Assembly: GCA_902579105.1 (NCBI GenBank)
Contig: CACHFM010000002.1
Coordinates: 1 to 64,000, forward strand
Direction of reading: 5' to 3'
Length of the DNA: 64,000 nucleotides
Origin: an uncultured Pelagibacteraceae bacterium
GTDB taxonomy: Bacteria; Pseudomonadota; Alphaproteobacteria; Pelagibacterales; Pelagibacteraceae
Below are positions 8,209 to 18,816 of the stretch, in pieces; position 1 is the stretch's first letter, and each line of letters starts with the position of its first letter. The position numbers and the translations under genes were made by a program. The notes beneath the pieces were generated by a model that was not told the origin of the DNA, ran no database searches, and saw nothing but the letters and a program-made list of their open reading frames with translations.

Positions 8209-10875
8209 ATGGCTGACAAAACCTTAAATGAAATAAGGAATACTTTTTTAAAGTATTTTGAAAAGAATGAGCACAAGATTGTTGAGTCTAGCAATTTAGT
8301 TCCCAATAATGATCCTACATTGATGTTTGCCAACTCTGGCATGGTTCAGTTTAAAAATGTATTCACAGGTTTAGAAAAAAAAGATTATGTAAGAGCTACC
8401 ACTTCTCAAAAATGTGTTCGAGCAGGAGGAAAGCATAACGACCTTGAAAATGTTGGTTATACACCTCGACACCATACTTTTTTTGAAATGTTGGGAAATT
8501 TCTCTTTTGGAGATTATTTTAAAGAGCAAGCAATCCATTATGCATGGGATTTAATTACAAAAGACTTTGGTATAGATAAAAATAAAATTTATGTAACAGT
8601 ATTTCATGAAGATGATGAGGCATTCAATTTTTGGAAGAAAATTGCGGGTTTTAGTGATGATAGAATTTTGAGAATTGCAACATCAGATAATTTTTGGTCG
8701 ATGGGTGAAACAGGTCCGTGTGGCCCATGTTCTGAGATATTTTTTGATCATGGCGATCATTTACCTGGAGGACTACCAGGATCAAAGAATGAAGATGGTG
8801 ATAGATTTATAGAAATTTGGAATTTAGTCTTTATGCAATTTGAACAAGTTACAAAAGATAAAAGAATAAATCTTCCAAAACCTTCAGTGGATACTGGTAT
8901 GGGTTTAGAGAGAATTGCTGCATTGTTGCAAGGAACACATGACAATTATGAAACAGATCACTTTAAAAAAATAATTAATTCTGCATCAGAAATTGTTAAA
9001 GTTAAACCAGATGAATCTAATCTGTCCAGTTTTAGAGTTATAGCAGATCACTTAAGAGCAAGCTCATTTTTAATTGCAGAAGGTGTATTACCATCAAATG
9101 AAGGAAGAGGTTATGTTTTAAGAAGAATTATGAGAAGAGGAATGAGACATTCTCATTTGCTTGGTTCTAAGAAACCAGTTTTTTATAGTTTGTTTGATAC
9201 TCTAAAAAATGAAATGTCAGGAAATTATCCTGAGCTAGTAAGAGCAGAGTCTTTAATTAAGGAAACTCTAAAAATGGAAGAAGAAAAATTTTTAGTTTTG
9301 TTAGATAGAGGAATTAAAATTTTAAACGAAGAAATTTCTAAAATAAATAAAGTCTTACCTGGAGAGGTAGCTTTTAAGTTATACGATACGTATGGCTTTC
9401 CATTAGATTTAACAGAAGATATTTTAAGAAATAAATCAATGTCAATTGATAAAGAAAAATTTCAATCATTGATGAAAGAGAGTAGAGAACTTGCTAAGAA
9501 AAACTGGAAAGGATCTGGTGACTCAGCAGTAGAAGATTTTTGGTTTGGAATAAAAGATAAATTAGAAGCAACTGAATTTTTAGGTTACGAAACTAATCAA
9601 GCAGAAGGTGTTGTGCTGTCATTGTTAAAGGAGAATAAAGAAGTTGAAGAGCTGAAAGAAAATGAAGAGGGAATGATTATTGTAAATCAAACTCCATTTT
9701 ATGGAGAATCTGGAGGACAAGTTGGTGATACTGGCGAGATAGTATCAAATGATTTGAGATTTGAGGTACAAGATGTTCAAAAAAAACTTGGTGATTTATT
9801 TGTTCATTATGGAAAAGTGATAAAAGGATCAATCAAATTAAAGCAAAATGTGGAATTAAAAATAAATACTGAAAGAAGAGATAATACTCGAGCTTATCAC
9901 TCAGCAACCCATCTTTTACACGAGTCTTTAAGAAGAGTGCTTGGTACACATGTAACTCAAAAAGGTTCTTTAGTAGAACCAAGTAGATTGAGATTTGATT
10001 TCAGCCATATGAAACCAATTTTAAATGAAGAAATTGATAAAATAGAGAAATTTGTTAATACCATGGTATCTAAAAAATCTGATGTAAAAACAAGATTAAT
10101 GACTCCAGATGAAGCAGTTGAAAATGGCGCTCTAGCTTTATTTGGAGAAAAATATGGTGATGAGGTCAGAGTTCTTTCAATGGGTGATGAAGAGGGAAAG
10201 TATTTTTCAACTGAATTATGTGGAGGAACACATGTAAAAAATACTGGTGATATTGGTAAATTTAAAATTATTAGCCAATCTTCAATAGCTGCGGGAGTAA
10301 GAAGAGTTGAAGCTTTAAGAGACAAGCAACTAGAGGAATACCTTAAAAATAAGGAAAAACTATCTAATTTGTCATCTGAAAAAAATGAAGAAACTATAAA
10401 AGAATTAAGCCAAGAAATAGTTAACTTGGGTGGAAAACCAAATTTAGATCAAACGGATCAAAAAATATTAATTAAAAATTTAACAAAACAATTAGAAACC
10501 ATTTCAGTTAATTCTATATTAGAAGATAAATCAAAAAATATTATTAAAGATGAAGAAATTAATGGAGTAAAATTAAGACTTCAAAAAATTGACGGATTAC
10601 CTCCTAAAGAATTAAGAAAACTTGTTGATAAAGGAAAAAAAGATTTAAGCAAAGGTATTGTGGTTGTATTTGCAAGTAAAGACGACAAAGTTGGACTAGC
10701 AGTTGGAGTAACTGATGATTTAACAAATAAGTTTGATGCAGTTGAATTTGTTAAAGTAGGATCTGAAATTATTGGTGGCAAAGGTGGTGGAGGCAGAAAA
10801 GATTTTGCGCAAGCTGGTGGTCAAGATCAATCTAAAATAGAAGACGCATTTAAAAAACTTAAGAGTTTAATTTAA
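8209..10875 (+). CDS. alaS: Alanine--tRNA ligase
   Basis: An 888-residue class II synthetase. Visible parts are the N-terminal catalytic core ([37 protein letters not shown]), the editing domain with [12 protein letters not shown] and CGGTH metal-binding motifs, and a C-terminal DHHA1 domain with the [16 protein letters not shown] signature. It charges tRNA-Ala and clears mischarged Ser/Gly. Length matches the family (about 875). The start is 49 bases after the recA terminator; recA-alaS order is common in Alphaproteobacteria. Its last 9 bases overlap the convergent icd gene, so no intergenic terminator separates them. Confidence 0.99.
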   Translation: MADKTLNEIRNTFLKYFEKNEHKIVESSNLVPNNDPTLMFANSGMVQFKNVFTGLEKKDYVRATTSQKCVRAGGKHNDLENVGYTPRHHTFFEMLGNFSFGDYFKEQAIHYAWDLITKDFGIDKNKIYVTVFHEDDEAFNFWKKIAGFSDDRILRIATSDNFWSMGETGPCGPCSEIFFDHGDHLPGGLPGSKNEDGDRFIEIWNLVFMQFEQVTKDKRINLPKPSVDTGMGLERIAALLQGTHDNYETDHFKKIINSASEIVKVKPDESNLSSFRVIADHLRASSFLIAEGVLPSNEGRGYVLRRIMRRGMRHSHLLGSKKPVFYSLFDTLKNEMSGNYPELVRAESLIKETLKMEEEKFLVLLDRGIKILNEEISKINKVLPGEVAFKLYDTYGFPLDLTEDILRNKSMSIDKEKFQSLMKESRELAKKNWKGSGDSAVEDFWFGIKDKLEATEFLGYETNQAEGVVLSLLKENKEVEELKENEEGMIIVNQTPFYGESGGQVGDTGEIVSNDLRFEVQDVQKKLGDLFVHYGKVIKGSIKLKQNVELKINTERRDNTRAYHSATHLLHESLRRVLGTHVTQKGSLVEPSRLRFDFSHMKPILNEEIDKIEKFVNTMVSKKSDVKTRLMTPDEAVENGALALFGEKYGDEVRVLSMGDEEGKYFSTELCGGTHVKNTGDIGKFKIISQSSIAAGVRRVEALRDKQLEEYLKNKEKLSNLSSEKNEETIKELSQEIVNLGGKPNLDQTDQKILIKNLTKQLETISVNSILEDKSKNIIKDEEINGVKLRLQKIDGLPPKELRKLVDKGKKDLSKGIVVVFASKDDKVGLAVGVTDDLTNKFDAVEFVKVGSEIIGGKGGGGRKDFAQAGGQDQSKIEDAFKKLKSLI

Positions 10876-12081
10876 TTTCTTTTTAAGATTACCATCAATT
10901 TCATCTAAAAACTGATTGGTAGTTAAATATTTGCTTGATGGACCAATAAGAATAGCCAGGTCTTTTGTCATTGCACCATTTTCTACACAATCAATGCAAA
11001 CTTTTTCAATAGTTTTTGAAAAATTAATAAGTTCATCATTACCATCTAATTTTCCTCTATGAGCCAACCCTCTAGTCCAAGCAAATATAGACGCAATCGG
11101 ATTTGTTGAAGTTTCTTTACCTTGTTGATGTAATCTGTAGTGTCTTGTAACTGTTCCATGAGCAGCTTCGGACTCCATCACTTTCCCATCTGGTGTTAAC
11201 AATGTACTAGTCATTAATCCTAATGAACCATAACCTTGTGCCATAGTATCAGATTGCACATCACCATCATAATTTTTACAAGCCCAAATATATTTTCCAC
11301 TCCACTTCATTGCACATGCAACCATATCATCAATCAATCTGTGCTCATATGTTAAGTTATTTTTTGCAAATTCTTCTTTATATTCTTTATTGAAAACTTC
11401 TTGAAATATATCTTTAAATCTACCATCATATTGTTTTAGAATTGTATTTTTAGTTGACAAATAGACAGGCCATTTCTTAATCAAACCATAACTAAAACAA
11501 GATCTTGCAAAGTCTTCTATTGACTTATCTAAATTGTACATTGAAAGCGCTACACCAGGTCCAGTGAAATTAAATACTTCGTATTTTATTTCATCTTTAC
11601 CATCTTCTGAAGTCCATTTGACTTCCATTTTTCCTTTACCTGGTACTTTAAAATCCGTCGCTCTATATTGATCACCAAAAGCATGCCTTCCTATAACCAC
11701 AGGATCTGTCCATGAGGGCACAAGTTTTGGTATGTTTTTACAAATAATTGGTTCTCTAAAAACTGTGCCTCCAATAATATTTCTTATAGTTCCATTTGGT
11801 GATCTCCACATTTTTTTTAAATTAAATTCTTTAACTCGAATCTCGTCTGGAGTTATTGTGGCACACTTAATTCCAACCCCAACTTTTTTTATGGCGTTAG
11901 CAGAGTCAATAGTAGCTTGATCATTAGTTTTATCTCTATTTTTTATGCCCAAATCATAGTACTGGATATCAAGATCAAGATAAGGAAGTATTAATTTGTT
12001 CTTAATAAACTCCCAAATAATTCGAGTCATTTCATCACCATTTAGCTCAACAATGGGGTTTTTTACCTTGATTTTACTCAT
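10867..12081 (-). CDS. icd: NADP-dependent isocitrate dehydrogenase
   Basis: A 404-residue enzyme of the eukaryotic-type homodimeric NADP-IDH subfamily, recognised by [13 protein letters not shown] at the N-terminus, the substrate loop [23 protein letters not shown], the metal-site region [29 protein letters not shown] and [24 protein letters not shown]. It converts isocitrate to 2-oxoglutarate in the TCA cycle and supplies NADPH. It is monocistronic by position, divergent from psd with a 70-base gap and overlapping alaS tail to tail. No frameshift or missing active-site residue is seen. Confidence 0.98.
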   Translation of the reverse strand: MSKIKVKNPIVELNGDEMTRIIWEFIKNKLILPYLDLDIQYYDLGIKNRDKTNDQATIDSANAIKKVGVGIKCATITPDEIRVKEFNLKKMWRSPNGTIRNIIGGTVFREPIICKNIPKLVPSWTDPVVIGRHAFGDQYRATDFKVPGKGKMEVKWTSEDGKDEIKYEVFNFTGPGVALSMYNLDKSIEDFARSCFSYGLIKKWPVYLSTKNTILKQYDGRFKDIFQEVFNKEYKEEFAKNNLTYEHRLIDDMVACAMKWSGKYIWACKNYDGDVQSDTMAQGYGSLGLMTSTLLTPDGKVMESEAAHGTVTRHYRLHQQGKETSTNPIASIFAWTRGLAHRGKLDGNDELINFSKTIEKVCIDCVENGAMTKDLAILIGPSSKYLTTNQFLDEIDGNLKKKLN

Positions 12082-12151
12082 TAAAATAATTTTATCATAT
12101 TAATTGAATTTGGTTGGTTTATATACATATTAATCAAAAATTATCAAATAG

Positions 12152-12805
12152 ATGAATATGATTAGCAAGATTTTTCCAAAGATCCACACCGAAGGTTATA
12201 AGTTTATTGTTATAGCTGCAATTGTAACTATCGTTCTGTTGTTCTTTAGTGGTTTTTTGGGATTAATAAGTTTTTTATTAACTGTTTGGGTGTACTATTT
12301 TTTTAGAGATCCAGAAAGAGTAATTATCGAAGATAACAATTTTTTAGTGAGTCCTGCTGATGGTGAAGTTGTTTATGTTGATGAAGTAGATGGACCAAAA
12401 GAAGTTGGACTTGAAAATAAGAAATTTAAAAAAATAAGTATATTTATGAATGTTTTTGATTGTCATGTTAATAGAACTCCTTGTTCAGGATTAGTTGAAG
12501 ATATTTTATACAAGCCAGGCAAATTTTTAAATGCTTCGCTTGATAAAGCTAGTGAAGATAATGAAAGAAATTATTATAAAATTAAGGATCCTCATGGAAA
12601 TGATATTGTTGTTGTTCAAATTGCAGGACTTATAGCAAGAAGAATTGTATGTGAAACAAATAAAGATCAAGAACTGAGACAGGGAGATAGAATTGGCATG
12701 ATTAGATTTGGTAGTCGTGCAGATGTTTATTATGAAAATTATGAACCACTTGTAAAAGTTGGGCAAAAAACAATTTCTGGTGAAACTTTGTTAGCAAAAA
12801 AATAG
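12152..12805 (+). CDS. psd: Phosphatidylserine decarboxylase, short type
   Basis: A 217-residue proenzyme of the short alphaproteobacterial type. Membrane-associating hydrophobic helices occupy residues about 18-45, then SPADGEVVYVDEV, FMNVFDCHVNRTPCSG, and the GMIRFGSRADVYY motif whose Gly-Ser is the autocatalytic cleavage point that produces the pyruvoyl group. It makes phosphatidylethanolamine from phosphatidylserine. The next gene, 2 bases downstream, is pssA, which makes its substrate, so the two consecutive steps are co-expressed. Confidence 0.96.
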   Translation: MNMISKIFPKIHTEGYKFIVIAAIVTIVLLFFSGFLGLISFLLTVWVYYFFRDPERVIIEDNNFLVSPADGEVVYVDEVDGPKEVGLENKKFKKISIFMNVFDCHVNRTPCSGLVEDILYKPGKFLNASLDKASEDNERNYYKIKDPHGNDIVVVQIAGLIARRIVCETNKDQELRQGDRIGMIRFGSRADVYYENYEPLVKVGQKTISGETLLAKK

Positions 12806-12807
12806 TT

Positions 12808-13614
12808 ATGCAACAGCCAAAAAATAATTTTAAAGTAGTTACGGATAAAAAAAATGCAAGAATAATTTTACCTAATATGCTTACTCTAATTGGAGTTTGT
12901 ATAGGTTTAACTTCAATCAGGTTTGCATTAGACGGAAGATTTGAATTTGCAATTATTGCAATAATTTTAGCAGCTGTAATTGATGGATTAGATGGAAGAA
13001 TCGCAAGGTTAATAAAAGGAACTTCAAAGGTCGGTAAAGAACTAGATTCATTAACCGACATGATAAGCTTTGGTGTAGCTCCAGCTTTTATCATGTATTT
13101 TTGGAAATTAAACACTCTAGGGAGATTTGGATGGCTTATATGCTTAATTTATGTAATTTGTGTAGCATTAAGATTGGCTAGATTTAATATTAATTCTAAC
13201 CAAGATCCTTCTTGGAAAGATAATTTTTTTGAAGGCGTTCCTTCTCCTGCAGGAGGTATTTTAGTATTAACTCCGTTAATAATTAGTATGACTAATTTTA
13301 ATTATATTAAGATTAATTATGATATTGTCGTGCCAGTATTTTTTATAATTACTTCTTTCTTATTAATTAGCAAATTCCCAAGTTACTCTTTTAAAAAAAT
13401 AGTAATTCAGAGAAAAACCACAATTTTTTTGTTATTTGGAATAGTTTTATTTTTTGGATTACTTCTTGTTTATCCATTTAACGTTATTTCAATAAGTGCA
13501 ATTATTTATTTATTTATGCTTCCAATTAGTTTTATACATTATCAAAAATTAAAAAAACAAAATGAGCATAGTAATTATAAAGATGAAGATGAAGATCTTG
13601 AAGATGTATTATAA
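12808..13614 (+). CDS. pssA: CDP-diacylglycerol--serine O-phosphatidyltransferase
   Basis: A 268-residue integral membrane enzyme with the CDP-alcohol phosphatidyltransferase signature spread over IDGLDGRIARLIKGTSKVGKELDSLTD near residues 51-77: two Asp pairs, the AR, and the downstream G and D residues. About seven hydrophobic helices follow and the C-terminus is acidic. It transfers phosphatidyl from CDP-diacylglycerol to serine. Two bases after psd and overlapping the next gene by TAATG, so it is part of an operon psd-pssA-glycosyltransferase-rlmE. Confidence 0.96.
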   Translation: MQQPKNNFKVVTDKKNARIILPNMLTLIGVCIGLTSIRFALDGRFEFAIIAIILAAVIDGLDGRIARLIKGTSKVGKELDSLTDMISFGVAPAFIMYFWKLNTLGRFGWLICLIYVICVALRLARFNINSNQDPSWKDNFFEGVPSPAGGILVLTPLIISMTNFNYIKINYDIVVPVFFIITSFLLISKFPSYSFKKIVIQRKTTIFLLFGIVLFFGLLLVYPFNVISISAIIYLFMLPISFIHYQKLKKQNEHSNYKDEDEDLEDVL

Positions 13615-14525
13615 TGAAAAAACATGTTGTTGTATCTCTGGCAGACTCGAATTACTTTCCCTTATTAGATGAATTAATTAATTCTATAAAAAGATTTAAT
13701 GAAAGTAATGAAATTGCTATATGCATTTTAGATGCTGGATTAACTGAAAAGCAAAAAGAAAGTTTGTCTACAAAAGTAGATGAAATAAAAGCTGCAGAAT
13801 GGGACATTGAAGTTCCAGATAGCAAAATTAAAGGTAAAGAATGGTTGAAAAGTCAAGTATCAAGAGCTTTTTTACCAAAATATTTTCCAGATTATGAAAA
13901 ATATTTATGGATTGATTGTGATGCTTGGGTAAATACTTGGGAAACTGTTGAGTTGTATTTTAAAGCTTGTGAAAATGGAAAAGTTGGAATTACTCAAACT
14001 ATAGGTCCTGGATATAAAATAACTTCAAAAGTTAATTGGGTTTTTGGGAAGCTTGCAATTATAAAATCTCAGAATTTTAAACATGCTGTTAAATCTAATA
14101 TTAGTTATGATAAAGCTAGAAAATTAGCTTTTGCACCACATATAAATATTGGAGTTTTTTCATTAGAAAAAAATTCTCCTGCATGGAAATCTTGGCAAGA
14201 AAATTTAAGACAAACATTAAAAGCTGGAGAAATATTTGGTTCTGAGCAATTAGCAATGAATATATCTGTTTATATTGATAATATTGAAACAGAATTTCTT
14301 CCCTTAAACTGTAACTGGATAACTAGTAATCTTTTACCAAAGTTTGATGAGGACCAAGAATGTTTTGTAGAACCTTATTTACCAAATAATAAAATTGGTA
14401 TTATGCATCTTGCAGCAGGAATTTGGAAAGATAATAAAGATATGAGACTAAATAAAGAAGTCACAATAGATATCAAAACTATTAAAGGAAAAGTTTTAAA
14501 TAAAAGTCTAAGGTTTATTAATTGA
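13614..14525 (+). CDS. Putative glycosyltransferase (GT-A-like, DxD motif)
   Basis: A 303-residue soluble protein. Residues 1-40 form a beta-alpha start (HVVVSLADSNYFPLLDELINSI), and KYLWIDCDAWVNTW holds a DxD at 101-103, as in nucleotide-sugar-binding glycosyltransferases. INIGVFSL and GSEQLAMNI segments near residues 174 and 224, and a HLAAGIWK near the end, recall GT8-like enzymes. No signal peptide or membrane helix is seen. It follows the phospholipid genes, so a lipid or surface polymer acceptor is possible, but neither donor nor acceptor can be identified. Confidence 0.65.
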   Translation: MKKHVVVSLADSNYFPLLDELINSIKRFNESNEIAICILDAGLTEKQKESLSTKVDEIKAAEWDIEVPDSKIKGKEWLKSQVSRAFLPKYFPDYEKYLWIDCDAWVNTWETVELYFKACENGKVGITQTIGPGYKITSKVNWVFGKLAIIKSQNFKHAVKSNISYDKARKLAFAPHINIGVFSLEKNSPAWKSWQENLRQTLKAGEIFGSEQLAMNISVYIDNIETEFLPLNCNWITSNLLPKFDEDQECFVEPYLPNNKIGIMHLAAGIWKDNKDMRLNKEVTIDIKTIKGKVLNKSLRFIN

Positions 14526-15133
14526 AAAAAAATAAAATTTCTAAAAATTGGATTAATAAACAAAGAAGAGACACTTACGTTAGACAATCAAAGTTAGATG
14601 GTTATCGAGCCAGATCTGCTTATAAATTAATTGAAATTGATGAAAAGTTTAAAATATTTAAGGGTGATATATCGGTTATTGATATAGGAGCTGCTCCTGG
14701 AAGCTGGTCTCAATATGCAGCTAGAAAATCTAAAGGTGGAAGAATAATATCAATTGATTTAAAAAAAATGGAACCAGTAGAAAATACTATTCAAATTCAA
14801 GGTGATTTTACAAAACCAAGTATCAAAGATGAGATAGGACAATTTGTCATCTCTAAAGTGGATGTAGTTATGTCTGATATGGCTGTTAATACTACAGGAA
14901 TTAAAAACATCGATTCAATTCAAACAGGTGAATTGTGTAAAGAAGCAATGAATTTTGCCAAATATATATTGACTGACAATGGTTTTTTTATTTCAAAAAT
15001 TTTTATGGGAGGAACATTTAACGAAATAATCTCAGATGGAAAAAAAATTTTTAAAGAAGTTAAAGTTTTTAAACCAAAATCTAGTAGAAAAGATTCAAAA
15101 GAAAATTTTATAATTTGTAGAAAACTTAGATAG
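14522..15133 (+). CDS. rlmE: 23S rRNA (uridine-2'-O) methyltransferase RlmE/FtsJ
   Basis: A 203-residue SAM methyltransferase with the FtsJ order: the YRARSAYKLIEIDEKF N-terminal segment carrying the first catalytic Lys, SAM motif DIGAAPGSWSQ near residues 57-67, MSDMAVNTTGI carrying the catalytic Asp, and a late Lys in FISKIFMGG. It 2'-O-methylates the A-loop uridine of 23S rRNA. The start is a TTG overlapping the preceding stop (TTGA at 14522-14525); no in-frame ATG lies near, and the N-terminal basic tail is conserved in the family. Confidence 0.95.
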   Translation: MKKNKISKNWINKQRRDTYVRQSKLDGYRARSAYKLIEIDEKFKIFKGDISVIDIGAAPGSWSQYAARKSKGGRIISIDLKKMEPVENTIQIQGDFTKPSIKDEIGQFVISKVDVVMSDMAVNTTGIKNIDSIQTGELCKEAMNFAKYILTDNGFFISKIFMGGTFNEIISDGKKIFKEVKVFKPKSSRKDSKENFIICRKLR

Positions 15134-15170
15134 AGACTTTAAATTTAAAATGAATCATATATAAGTGATT

Positions 15171-16247
15171 ATGGTTTCTATAAAAGAGTCTCTTACCTTC
15201 GATGATGTTACTTTAGCACCTAGATACTCAGAAATACTGCCTTCAGAAACAGATACTAGTGTTGCTCTAACAAAGTATCTTAAACTTAAAATACCACTTT
15301 TGTCTTCAGCAATGGATACCGTTACAGAGAGCAAAATGGCAATAGCATTAGCAAAAGCTGGTGGAATAGGGGTTATTCATAGAAATTTAGATATTAAAAA
15401 ACAAATATTAGAAATAAAAAAAGTAAAAAAACAAAAGTTATTAGTTGGTGCAGCGGTTGGAGCTGGTCCTAAAGAATTAATAAGAGCAAAAAGTATAATT
15501 AAAGAAGGAGTAGATTTAATAGTAGTAGATACAGCACATGGACATACAAAAAAAGTATCCGAAATAATCAAATTCATTAAAAAAATAAAAAGTAAAAAAA
15601 TTGCTTTATGTGCAGGGAATATTGCCACTCCAGAAGCTGCGAAATTTTTAATTAAATTGGGAGTTGATATTATTAAAGTTGGAATTGGACCAGGTTCTAT
15701 TTGCACAACTAGGTTAGTTGCAGGTATTGGAGTCCCTCAGTTAAGTGCAATTTTAACGGTAAGAAACGGTATTAAAAATAAAAACGTAAAAATTATTTCA
15801 GATGGTGGAATTAAGTACTCAGGAGATCTTGCAAAAGCATTTTCTGCAGGTGCTGATGCAATTATGATAGGTTCATTATTCGCTGGAACAAAGGAAACAC
15901 CTGGAAAGTTAATTAAAAAAAAAGGAAAAGTATTTAAAAGCTTTAGAGGCATGGGCTCAGTAGGTGCAATGAATAAAGGATCTGCTGATAGATATTTTCA
16001 AACAAATCAAAAAGATACATCTAAATATGTCCCAGAAGGAGTTGAAGGATTTGTAAAATATAAAGGTGATGTTGAAAGTATAATTTATAAATTAATAGGT
16101 GGTCTTAAATCATCAATGGGTTATCTTGGATCAAAAAATATTATAAAATTAAGAAATAAACCAAATTTTGTAAAAATAACTAAAGCAGGTTTTTACGAAA
16201 GTATGGTTCACAATGTTGATGTTATAAAAAATGATAGTAAATATTAA
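15171..16247 (+). CDS. guaB: IMP dehydrogenase lacking CBS domains
   Basis: Oxidises IMP to XMP with NAD+, the first committed GMP step. A 358-residue enzyme against about 490 for the usual form: residue 82 or so of the barrel ([16 protein letters not shown]) runs directly into [11 protein letters not shown] at 89, where a Bateman (two-CBS) domain is normally inserted. The catalytic barrel is complete, with DTAHGH (120-125), catalytic Cys178 in [19 protein letters not shown] and a mobile flap with SADRYFQ. The GTG at 15165 would add two residues, but ATG at 15171 is preferred. Forms the cluster guaB-TPR-guaA. Confidence 0.95.
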   Translation: MVSIKESLTFDDVTLAPRYSEILPSETDTSVALTKYLKLKIPLLSSAMDTVTESKMAIALAKAGGIGVIHRNLDIKKQILEIKKVKKQKLLVGAAVGAGPKELIRAKSIIKEGVDLIVVDTAHGHTKKVSEIIKFIKKIKSKKIALCAGNIATPEAAKFLIKLGVDIIKVGIGPGSICTTRLVAGIGVPQLSAILTVRNGIKNKNVKIISDGGIKYSGDLAKAFSAGADAIMIGSLFAGTKETPGKLIKKKGKVFKSFRGMGSVGAMNKGSADRYFQTNQKDTSKYVPEGVEGFVKYKGDVESIIYKLIGGLKSSMGYLGSKNIIKLRNKPNFVKITKAGFYESMVHNVDVIKNDSKY

Positions 16248-16684
16248 TGAGTAAAATTTTAAAATTAACAATCTTTATTTATTTAATAATAACTTCTTTT
16301 ACAGTAGCCATAAGTAAGCAAAATTTTTTTGAGGAAGCTTTAAAAATGTATCAGGAAGAAAAATATGATGATGCACGTTTTTTGTTTGAAAGAAATATTG
16401 TTTACAACCCTAAAGACGCTATTTCTTATTTATATCTTGCCAAAATTTATAATCACGAAGAAGATGAGAGAAAAGAAAAGAATAATTTAGAGACAGCATT
16501 GTTAATTGAACCAAATAATGAAGAGGTTTTATTAATGTTAATGAAAATAGCCTTGAAAAAATCAAACTATTCTAAAGTTAAAGATCTTTCAAAAACTTTT
16601 GTTAAAGTTTGTGAAAAATTATGTAATGAAAATGACTCAATTCAAGAAACATTAAAAAATATAGAACCTAAAAATGAGTCTTGA
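16247..16684 (+). CDS. Small exported TPR-repeat protein
   Basis: A 145-residue protein with an N-terminal hydrophobic segment ([17 protein letters not shown]) that is a signal peptide or anchor, followed by two to three TPR-like helix pairs: [40 protein letters not shown] and [20 protein letters not shown]. TPRs are scaffolds; no enzymatic motif is present. It sits between guaB and guaA, overlapping the guaB stop by one base and guaA by 11, so it is co-translated with purine genes. Its function is unknown and a purine role is not implied by the sequence. Confidence 0.7.
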   Translation: MSKILKLTIFIYLIITSFTVAISKQNFFEEALKMYQEEKYDDARFLFERNIVYNPKDAISYLYLAKIYNHEEDERKEKNNLETALLIEPNNEEVLLMLMKIALKKSNYSKVKDLSKTFVKVCEKLCNENDSIQETLKNIEPKNES

Positions 16685-18236
16685 TCAAAATCTTGACAAG
16701 ATCTTAATTGTAGATTTTGGCTCACAATTTACACAATTAATAGCTAGAAGAATTAGAGAATTAGGTATTTTTTCTGAGATTGTGAGTCACAAAAAAATTA
16801 GAGTTAAAGATATAAATCAATCTATAAAAGGAATAATTTTATCTGGAGGACCACTAAATGTTTATCAAATAAGCAAATATACATTTAATAAAAAAATTTT
16901 AGATCTAAACATACCAATTCTTGGAATTTGTTTTGGTCATCAAATATTATCTAAGTTAAATGGAGGTAGAGTTAAGCAATCAAAACATCGTGAATTTGGT
17001 TTAGCAAATATTTATAGAAAGAATAATAGTCTTTTAACAAATAATTTTTTTACAAATAAAAAATTTAAAAGAGTTTGGATGAGTCATGCTGATCAAGTTT
17101 CTAAGCTCCCAAAAAATTTTAAAGTAATTGCATCAAGTGATAATTCAAAATTTGCGATTATTGAAAACAAAATAAGAAAATTTTATGGAGTTCAATTTCA
17201 TCCTGAAGTAACGCATACAAAAAATGGAAAAAAAATAATTAGTAATTTTATTTTTTTAATTTGTAAAATAAAAAAAAATTGGTCTCCAAAAGATCAAAAA
17301 ATTAAACTTATTAATAATATAAAAAAACAAGTTGGTTCAAGTAAAGTTATCTGTGCTTTATCAGGAGGTGTAGATAGCAGTGTTGTTGCACAGCTTTTAA
17401 ATAAAGCAATTGGAAAAAAATTATATTGTATTTTTGTAAACACTGGTCTTTTACGAAAAAACGAAGAAAATCAAGTTATTAATACTTTTAAAAAAAAATT
17501 AAAAATTAATTTAATTTATGTTAATGCGGAAAAAGAGTTTCTAAAAAAACTCAATAATGTTTCTGATCCAGAAAAAAAGAGGAAAATTATTGGTAATTAT
17601 TTTATAAAAATATTTGAAAGTTATGCAAAAAAAATTAAAAATGTAAAATTTTTAGCACAAGGAACACTTTATCCCGATCTAATTGAAAGCAAATCTGTCA
17701 CCGGAAGCGAAAGTTCTAAAATTAAATCTCATCATAATGTTGGGGGACTTCCAAAAAAAATGAAATTAAAACTTATTGAACCTTTGAAGTTTTTATTTAA
17801 AGACGAAGTTAGAAAATTAGGTTTAGAACTAAATTTGAGTAAAAGTATTATTTCAAGGCATCCATTTCCAGGTCCTGGATTAGCAATAAGAATACCTGGT
17901 TTGATTACAAAAGAAAAAATACAGATTTTAAAAGATGCCGATTATTATTTTATTAAAGCTTTAAAAGATCATGGTTTTTATCATAAAATATGGCAAGCCT
18001 ATGCAGCTTTATTACCTGTAAAAACTGTAGGCGTAATGGGTGATAATCGGACATATGAATATATATGTTTATTAAGAGCAATTACCTCTGAAGATGGAAT
18101 GACTGCTGATTTTTATGATTTTAAAAAGTCTTTTTTGCAAACAATTTCGAATAAAATAGTAAACAGCATAAGAGGAATTAATAGAGTTGTATATGATATT
18201 ACATCTAAACCACCTAGCACTATTGAATTAGAATAG
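16674..18236 (+). CDS. guaA: GMP synthase (glutamine-hydrolysing)
   Basis: A 520-residue two-domain enzyme converting XMP to GMP. The N-terminal class I glutamine amidotransferase shows LSGGP at 57-61, nucleophile Cys86 in GICFGHQ, and the [10 protein letters not shown] His-Glu pair. The ATP-pyrophosphatase domain begins with the PP-loop [12 protein letters not shown], followed by TLYPDLIES and a C-terminal dimerisation domain ending [17 protein letters not shown], the conserved guaA terminus. It completes the guanine route begun by guaB. Confidence 0.98.
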   Translation: MSLDQNLDKILIVDFGSQFTQLIARRIRELGIFSEIVSHKKIRVKDINQSIKGIILSGGPLNVYQISKYTFNKKILDLNIPILGICFGHQILSKLNGGRVKQSKHREFGLANIYRKNNSLLTNNFFTNKKFKRVWMSHADQVSKLPKNFKVIASSDNSKFAIIENKIRKFYGVQFHPEVTHTKNGKKIISNFIFLICKIKKNWSPKDQKIKLINNIKKQVGSSKVICALSGGVDSSVVAQLLNKAIGKKLYCIFVNTGLLRKNEENQVINTFKKKLKINLIYVNAEKEFLKKLNNVSDPEKKRKIIGNYFIKIFESYAKKIKNVKFLAQGTLYPDLIESKSVTGSESSKIKSHHNVGGLPKKMKLKLIEPLKFLFKDEVRKLGLELNLSKSIISRHPFPGPGLAIRIPGLITKEKIQILKDADYYFIKALKDHGFYHKIWQAYAALLPVKTVGVMGDNRTYEYICLLRAITSEDGMTADFYDFKKSFLQTISNKIVNSIRGINRVVYDITSKPPSTIELE

Positions 18237-18259
18237 TTTTATAACTATAAATTAATATT

Positions 18260-18679
18260 ATGAAATATTTACACACAATGATTAGAATTAAAAATGTCGA
18301 TGAGTCATTAAGATTTTTTTGTGATGGTCTTGGACTGAAAGAAACAAGAAGAAAAGATAGTGAAAAAGGAAGATACACATTAATCTTTCTTGCACCTCCG
18401 AATGATGAAAAAACAGAAATTGAATTAACTTATAATTGGGATGGTGATGATCTAGGAGAAGGTTCGAGAAATTTTGGACATCTCGCTTATAGAGTAGATA
18501 ATATTTATGAAACTTGCCAAAAATTAATGGATATGGGCTATACAATTAACAGACCTCCTAGAGATGGTCATATGGCATTTGTTAGATCTCCAGATCAAAT
18601 TTCAATTGAACTACTTCAAGAAGGATATCTAGATCCTAAAGAACCTTGGGTATCAATGGAGAATACTGGCTCTTGGTAG
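18260..18679 (+). CDS. gloA: Lactoylglutathione lyase-like glyoxalase
   Basis: A 139-residue VOC-fold protein: MKYLHTMIRIKNVDESLRFF, TLIFLAPP, IELTYNWD, FGHLAYRVDNIYETC and ISIELLQEG. The metal ligands expected for glyoxalase I are present (His at residue 5, Glu in IELTYNWD, His in FGHLAYRV, Glu in ISIELLQ). It isomerises the methylglyoxal-glutathione hemithioacetal to lactoylglutathione. Length is typical (about 135). It follows guaA by 23 bases and is followed by a panB fragment. Confidence 0.9.
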   Translation: MKYLHTMIRIKNVDESLRFFCDGLGLKETRRKDSEKGRYTLIFLAPPNDEKTEIELTYNWDGDDLGEGSRNFGHLAYRVDNIYETCQKLMDMGYTINRPPRDGHMAFVRSPDQISIELLQEGYLDPKEPWVSMENTGSW

Positions 18680-18683
18680 TTTG

Positions 18684-18816
18684 ATGAAAAAAAAATTTTT
18701 GGATTTAATTAATAAAAAAATATGCAAACATAAGAAAAGAAATTAATAAAGCAGTATCTAGCTATTCTAAAGACGTGAGAAAAAAAAGGTTTCCTTCAAA
18801 AAAACATTCTTATTAA
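18684..18816 (+). pseudogene. Remnant of panB C-terminus (ketopantoate hydroxymethyltransferase)
   Basis: From 18718 one frame reads KKYANIRKEINKAVSSYSKD and then VRKKRFPSKKHSY before a stop at 18814-18816. This matches the diagnostic PanB tail pattern (Y..DV...FP...HSF/Y). In that frame there is a stop at 18706. From ATG 18684 the other frame reads MKKKFLDLINKK, and dropping one A from the A7 run at 18714-18720 would join the two into a 43-residue peptide. The catalytic body of PanB is gone. Read as a fossil left after loss of pantothenate synthesis; a surviving small ORF with an A-run indel is the alternative. Confidence 0.6.
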
